A stretch of 8,164 bases of DNA. Origin: an uncultured Lachnospiraceae bacterium. Lineage in GTDB: Bacteria; Bacillota; Clostridia; Lachnospirales; Lachnospiraceae. Below, one piece after another: positions 6,008-8,164 of this stretch. How positions within the stretch are numbered: position 1 is the stretch's first letter; every line of letters begins with the position of its first letter. Made by a program: the position numbers and the translations under genes. The DNA lies in the NCBI GenBank assembly GCA_947628025.1, contig CANQYH010000141.1:1-8164 (forward strand), given 5' to 3'. Under the pieces are notes generated by a model. That model did no database searches. It was not told the DNA's origin and saw nothing but the letters and a program-made list of their open reading frames with translations.

Positions 6008-6037
6008 AGGGTATTTCCGGGTATCCGGGATACGCCT
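6008..6037 (+). promoter_or_regulatory. Second stem-loop in the gap before the OadA-like gene
   Basis: AGGGTAT (6008-6014) pairs with ATACGCCT (6030-6037) with one bulged G, and CCGG (6017-6020) pairs with CCGG (6025-6028) around a GTAT loop. Only 38 bases separate it from the AGGAGG ribosome binding site at 6075-6080. I see no promoter in this 165-base gap, so the downstream gene appears to be co-transcribed with the operon. Confidence 0.4.
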
Positions 6038-6087
6038 GGAGCAGGCCGGAGCGCGGCAATAATTTAAAATGAACAGGAGGCAATACA

Positions 6088-7500
6088 ATGGCTGAGATAC
6101 AGAAAAAACCGGTGAAGATCGTGGAAACCGTTCTTCGTGACGCCCATCAGTCTCTGCTGGCCACCAGGATGAGCACCGAGCAGATGCTCCCCATCATCGA
6201 GAAGATGGATAAGGTCGGTTACTATTCGGTAGAGTGCTGGGGCGGCGCTACCTTTGACGCGTCCCTGCGTTTCCTGAAAGAGGACCCGTGGGAGAGGCTC
6301 CGCAAACTGAGGGCCGGCTTCAAGAACACGAAGCTGCAGATGCTGTTTCGCGGGCAGAACATCCTGGGCTACAATCATTATGCGGACGACGTGGTGGAAT
6401 ATTTCGTACAGAAATCCGTCGCCAACGGCATCGACATCATCCGTATCTTCGACTGCCTGAACGATATCCGCAACCTGCAGACGGCGGTCAAGGCGGCCAA
6501 CAAGGAGAAAGCCCATGTGCAGATCGCGCTGAGCTATACGCTGGGCGATGCTTATACGCTGGATTACTGGAAGAATATCGCGAAAGAGATCGAGGAGATG
6601 GGCGCGGATTCCCTGTGCATCAAGGATATGGCCGGCCTGCTGACGCCTTATGCGGCGGCGGAGCTGGTGGGCGCTCTGAAAGAATCCACGACGCTTCCCA
6701 TCGACCTGCATACGCATTACACGTCCGGCGTCGCTTCCATGACTTATCTGAAAGCGGTGGAAGCAGGCTGCGACATCATCGACACCGCTATGTCGCCTCT
6801 GGCCCTGGGCACCAGCCAGCCGGCCACCGAGGTCATGGTCGAGACGTTCCGCGGCACGCCGTACGATACGGGTCTGAACCAGGAGCAGCTGGCGGAGATC
6901 GCCGATTATTTTACGCCGATCCGTGAGCAGGCTCTCAAGAGCGGTCTGCTGAACCCGAAGGTGCTGGGCGTCAATATCCAGACCCTGCGCTACCAGGTGC
7001 CGGGCGGTATGCTGTCCAACCTGGTAAGCCAGCTGAAAGAGGCGGGCAAGGAAGACAAGTACCGCGAGGTGCTGGAGGAGATCCCGAGAGTGCGCAAGGA
7101 CTTCGGCGAGCCGCCGTTAGTTACGCCGTCCTCTCAGATCGTCGGTACCCAGGCCGTGATGAACGTGATCGCCGGCGAGCGGTATAAGATGGTTCCGAAG
7201 GAGTCCAAGAAGATCATGATGGGCGAGTTCGGCCAGACCGTAAAACCGTTCAATCCGGAGGTTCAGAAGAAGATCATCGGCGACGCGACCCCGATCACAT
7301 GCCGTCCGGCTGACCTGATCCCGCCGCAGCTGCCGCAGTTTGAGAAAGAGTGCGCTCAGTGGAAGCAGCAGGACGAGGACGTTCTGTCCTACGCGCTGTT
7401 CCCGGCGGTAGCGAAGGAGTTCTTCCAGTACCGTGAGGCGCAGCAGACGAAAGTGGATCCGACTGTGGCCGACAAGGCCAGCAAGGCGTATCCGGTTTAA
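6088..7500 (+). CDS. oadA: Oxaloacetate decarboxylase alpha / transcarboxylase 5S-type carboxyltransferase, lacking biotin domain
   Basis: A 470-residue TIM-barrel carboxyltransferase of the OadA, pyruvate carboxylase subunit B and transcarboxylase 5S family, which transfers CO2 between oxaloacetate/pyruvate and biotin. Motifs: ETVLRDAHQSLLATRM (13-28, metal ligand Asp18), VECWGGATFD (48-57), LFRGQNILGY (86-95), FDCLND (121-126), CIKDMAGLL (177-185, Lys179 expected to be carbamylated), LHTHYTSG (207-214, metal ligands His208 and His210), and SPLALGTSQPATE (236-248). Metal and lysine positions run parallel to those of propionibacterial 5S. Typical OadA is about 590 residues with a C-terminal biotin domain; here the protein stops after the conserved post-barrel domain, so the separate carrier at 4354 must supply biotin. 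The start is fixed by AGGAGG seven bases upstream. It is the last gene of the operon, directly followed by a terminator. The family is firm; whether it works on oxaloacetate as decarboxylase or as transcarboxylase is open. Confidence 0.93.
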   Translation: MAEIQKKPVKIVETVLRDAHQSLLATRMSTEQMLPIIEKMDKVGYYSVECWGGATFDASLRFLKEDPWERLRKLRAGFKNTKLQMLFRGQNILGYNHYADDVVEYFVQKSVANGIDIIRIFDCLNDIRNLQTAVKAANKEKAHVQIALSYTLGDAYTLDYWKNIAKEIEEMGADSLCIKDMAGLLTPYAAAELVGALKESTTLPIDLHTHYTSGVASMTYLKAVEAGCDIIDTAMSPLALGTSQPATEVMVETFRGTPYDTGLNQEQLAEIADYFTPIREQALKSGLLNPKVLGVNIQTLRYQVPGGMLSNLVSQLKEAGKEDKYREVLEEIPRVRKDFGEPPLVTPSSQIVGTQAVMNVIAGERYKMVPKESKKIMMGEFGQTVKPFNPEVQKKIIGDATPITCRPADLIPPQLPQFEKECAQWKQQDEDVLSYALFPAVAKEFFQYREAQQTKVDPTVADKASKAYPV

Positions 7501-7520
7501 TTGATCCAGACAATTCAGAG

Positions 7521-7549
7521 AAAGACGCGGTTTCGGCCGCGTCTTTTTT
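7521..7549 (+). terminator. Strong intrinsic terminator of the decarboxylase operon
   Basis: AAAGACGCGG (7521-7530) pairs perfectly with CCGCGTCTTT (7537-7546) around a six-base TTTCGG loop, followed by a T-run to 7549. It begins 20 bases after the stop codon of the OadA-like gene. It is a textbook Rho-independent terminator. Confidence 0.92.
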
Positions 7550-7577
7550 CGGGTATTTTTCCTGTGCGAAAATGTTA

Positions 7578-7655
7578 ATTTTTTTTTACGATTGCGAATT
7601 TAAAATTGAAGTTTTTGTGATTTAGTTGACATATGGCGGGGGATATCTTTATAAT
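7578..7655 (+). promoter_or_regulatory. Consensus promoter with AT-rich upstream element for the SH3/glucosaminidase gene
   Basis: Perfect TTGACA (7626-7631) and perfect TATAAT (7650-7655) lie 18 bases apart. The segment 7578-7620, with a run of nine T residues and further A/T tracts, could act as an UP element. Transcription should start near 7662. This is the strongest-looking promoter in the window. Confidence 0.8.
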
Positions 7656-7680
7656 GGATAGAGGTGTGAGATTTGGATAA

Positions 7681-7713
7681 ATGAGCCAGAATACGCAGGA
7701 GAACAGCGGATGA
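7681..7713 (+). CDS. Possible ten-codon upstream reading frame (translationally coupled?)
   Basis: ATG at 7681 opens a frame reading MSQNTQENSG, stopping at TGA 7711-7713, which overlaps the next gene's ATG (7710-7712) as ATGA. The ribosome binding site of the next gene (AGGAG, 7697-7701) lies inside it. A GAGGTG at 7661-7666 is the only candidate ribosome binding site; it is 14 bases away and at the very start of the predicted transcript. The overlap may be chance. Confidence 0.2.
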   Translation: MSQNTQENSG

Positions 7714-8164
7714 GAAAAGGAACGATCAGACGGGGCGCAGCCATTGCGCTGTCTCTTTTTATGATAATACATATGGTAGCCGGGCGTGAAGGACTGCCTG
7801 CCATGACCAGCTATGCCGATACGGAGCGGGCGGGCCAGGTGGACGCCACGGTGATGAACGTACGCAGCGGGCCGGGCACCACGTATTCGATCCTGGACAA
7901 GCTGACCAACGGTTCCTCGGTGACGGTCGTGGGAGAGAAGACGGGGGAGGACGGCGAGCTTTGGTACGAGATCCGGTTTACGGGCAGCGGCGGTTCGCCG
8001 GCGACGGGATACGCCAGAAACGATTACATCTGTTTCCCAAATGCTTATACGAGCGACATGGATTTCGAGGCCTATCTGACGGCCGAGAATTTCCCGGAAA
8101 GTTATAAGCCGGGACTCAGGCAATTACACGCCATGTACCCCAACTGGGTGTTCCGGGCGCAGCA
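7710..8164 (+). CDS. Secreted SH3-domain protein, probable glucosaminidase-type autolysin, N-terminal part
   Basis: The first 151 codons run off the right edge. A basic start (RKGTIRRG) and hydrophobic core (10-24) form a signal peptide, probably cleaved near SYA-DTE (34-39). Residues about 43-108 are a bacterial SH3 domain: VDATVMNVRSGPGTTYSILD (44-63), SSVTVVGEK (69-77), WYEIRF (85-90) and GYARNDYI (100-107), a fold used to bind peptidoglycan. Then FEAYLTAENFPESYKPGLRQ (119-138) and LHAMYPNWVFRA (139-150) match the segment that precedes or starts the glucosaminidase domain in many clostridial cell-wall hydrolases. The product likely cuts peptidoglycan outside the cell during growth or division; the catalytic part is not in the window, so this is inferred. 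AGGAG at 7697-7701, eight bases upstream, supports the ATG. It has its own strong promoter after the operon terminator and is functionally unrelated to the decarboxylase. Confidence 0.8.
   Translation, partial: MRKGTIRRGAAIALSLFMIIHMVAGREGLPAMTSYADTERAGQVDATVMNVRSGPGTTYSILDKLTNGSSVTVVGEKTGEDGELWYEIRFTGSGGSPATGYARNDYICFPNAYTSDMDFEAYLTAENFPESYKPGLRQLHAMYPNWVFRAQ

Noticed and set aside
6069..6095. Eight-codon frame overlapping the OadA-like start
   Set aside because: It has no ribosome binding site; it merely runs through the AGGAGG and start codon of the real gene.
7575..8123. Minus-strand frame of 182 codons at the right end
   Set aside because: It runs antisense to the SH3-domain gene and through its promoter and AT-rich upstream region, with no ribosome binding site noted.
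1..8164. CRISPR array, tRNA or rRNA genes, insertion sequence, phage or attachment-site signs
   Set aside because: No regularly spaced repeats, RNA gene signatures, transposase motifs or flanking direct repeats were seen; the Ala/Pro/Lys linker DNA at 4420-4524 is repetitive only because of its codons.

Overview
The window looks like chromosomal DNA from an anaerobic Gram-positive bacterium of the Clostridia, most plausibly Lachnospiraceae with moderately high GC. This placement rests on gene content, strong AGGAGG-type ribosome binding sites, near-consensus sigma-A promoters, a lipoprotein form of OadG, and a clostridial-style DAHP synthase. It is inferred from family resemblance, not from a database search.

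Left part (1-1244, minus strand): the N-terminal 188 codons of a type I DAHP synthase (entry to the shikimate pathway) run off the left edge. Upstream lies a small gene for a bacterial PH-like domain protein that ends in a calcium-loop-like acidic motif. A weak terminator candidate separates the two, and the PH-like gene has its own extended -10 promoter. Divergently, on the plus strand, a promoter region with two TTGACA boxes drives a 153-residue four-helix membrane protein of unknown function (1395-1856).

Central part (1963-7549, plus strand): a promoter, a hairpin-containing leader, five genes and a strong intrinsic terminator form what looks like one operon for a biotin-dependent, sodium-translocating decarboxylase. 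The order is a divergent acyl-CoA-type carboxyltransferase (12S/MmdA family), an OadG-type lipoprotein anchor, a free-standing 124-residue biotin carrier, the beta-subunit sodium pump, and an OadA/5S-type carboxyltransferase without its own biotin domain. The expected cycle is: a carboxyltransferase moves CO2 from its substrate onto the biotin carrier, and the membrane beta subunit decarboxylates carboxybiotin and exports Na+. Two different carboxyltransferases share one carrier and one pump. All three subunit types of propionibacterial transcarboxylase (12S, 5S, 1.3S) are therefore present next to a sodium pump. The complex could decarboxylate two substrates, or exchange carboxyl groups between oxaloacetate/pyruvate and a CoA ester. 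The 12S-like subunit has lost several family signature motifs, so its substrate is uncertain. Hairpins lie in the two gaps flanking the beta-subunit gene and could tune subunit ratios.

Right part (7550-8164, plus strand): after the terminator, an AT-rich stretch leads into a consensus promoter for a secreted SH3-domain protein that begins a glucosaminidase-like (autolysin) region and runs off the right edge. A ten-codon reading frame precedes it with ATGA overlap.
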